Positions 9,757 through 10,025 of a DNA stretch of 10,025 bases are shown piece by piece; position 1 is the first letter of the stretch, and every line of letters starts with the position of its first letter. The notes beneath the pieces are model-generated. The model made no database searches, was not told the origin of the DNA, and saw nothing but the letters and a program-made list of their open reading frames with translations. A program made the position numbers and the translations under genes. The stretch is taken from contig JAQIWT010001638.1 in NCBI GenBank assembly GCA_034696485.1, forward strand, positions 1 to 10,025, given 5' to 3'. The stretch is from Isohypsibius dastychi. Taxonomy: Eukaryota > Tardigrada > Eutardigrada > Parachela > Isohypsibiidae.

Positions 9757-10025
9757 GTAACTGATGGAAGGAAAATCGACCGAATCGTTTGAGGTGATCC
9801 GTCAAGATATGCGACGAAGGGACCACCTTAACGCGAACGCATTCGAATACCCCAGTGTCTGTTGGAGAAAGAACTAAATTGCAAGCGTCATACATGTACT
9901 CTAAAACTCCTGCTAAGTTCATCAGCTGGTTGCAATGTAAGAGGAAATTTAGCAGGAGCTGGAAACTTATGCGACACCAGTTAAAAACGGCGTTTATCTT
10001 CGAGTAAGGAACCTAGAAATTTCTT
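9757..10025 (+). other. Probable intron of the Ig-domain gene
   Basis: Follows the donor at 9757; no further exon is visible. It contains an inverted repeat, CTCCTGCTAA at 9907-9916 and TTAGCAGGAG at 9949-9958, with a 32-nt loop. Confidence 0.5.

Overview
The window looks like nuclear DNA of a metazoan, most likely a parasitic flatworm (a trematode-like genome). Genes are split by GT-AG introns, two of them only about 60 nt long, start codons have A at -3, intergenic DNA is repeat-bearing, and the proteins are animal developmental and adhesion types. The flatworm call is an inference from gene style and from the look of the repeats and the small secreted protein; I could not search a database. 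All four recognisable genes read on the + strand.

Region 1 (1-3092): the 3' part of a Pitx-type homeobox transcription factor gene. The window opens inside a coding exon. Four coding segments (1-85, 467-561, 2465-2476, 2538-3092) join in phase into a complete Pitx/bicoid-class (K50) homeodomain followed by a Ser/Asn/Tyr/Pro-rich C-terminal region. The third segment is a 12-nt microexon that encodes exactly V47-W48-F49-K50 of the recognition helix. The large intron carries three GGATTA motifs, the site class bound by K50 homeodomains. The last ~25 codons lie in a sequence that occurs again at 5475-5553 at about 89% identity, so the C-terminus appears repeat-derived.

Region 2 (3093-4777): gene-poor spacer with a 20-bp perfect palindrome and a strong small hairpin. 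Region 3 (4778-5575): a small secreted Cys-rich protein gene whose reading frame breaks in a T-run at 5009-5012. A coding-like continuation lies in another frame and runs into a dispersed repeat.

Region 4 (5922-7557): a two-exon gene for a secreted cadherin-repeat protein. Its TGA is followed in frame by 62 more sense codons that begin with a hydrophobic, membrane-helix-like segment and a Cys-Cys pair, so a stop-dependent secreted/membrane switch is possible. Region 5 (about 7800-8025): a pyrimidine-rich degenerate minisatellite with a 14-bp period, followed by non-coding spacer to 8806.

Region 6 (8807-9756, running off the window): the 5' exons of a gene for a secreted or surface protein with a V-type immunoglobulin domain and a Cys/Trp-rich second part. 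The secreted protein, the cadherin and the Ig protein all have signal peptides. No shared pathway can be read from the sequence. The Pitx gene is a regulator and is probably unrelated in function to its neighbours.
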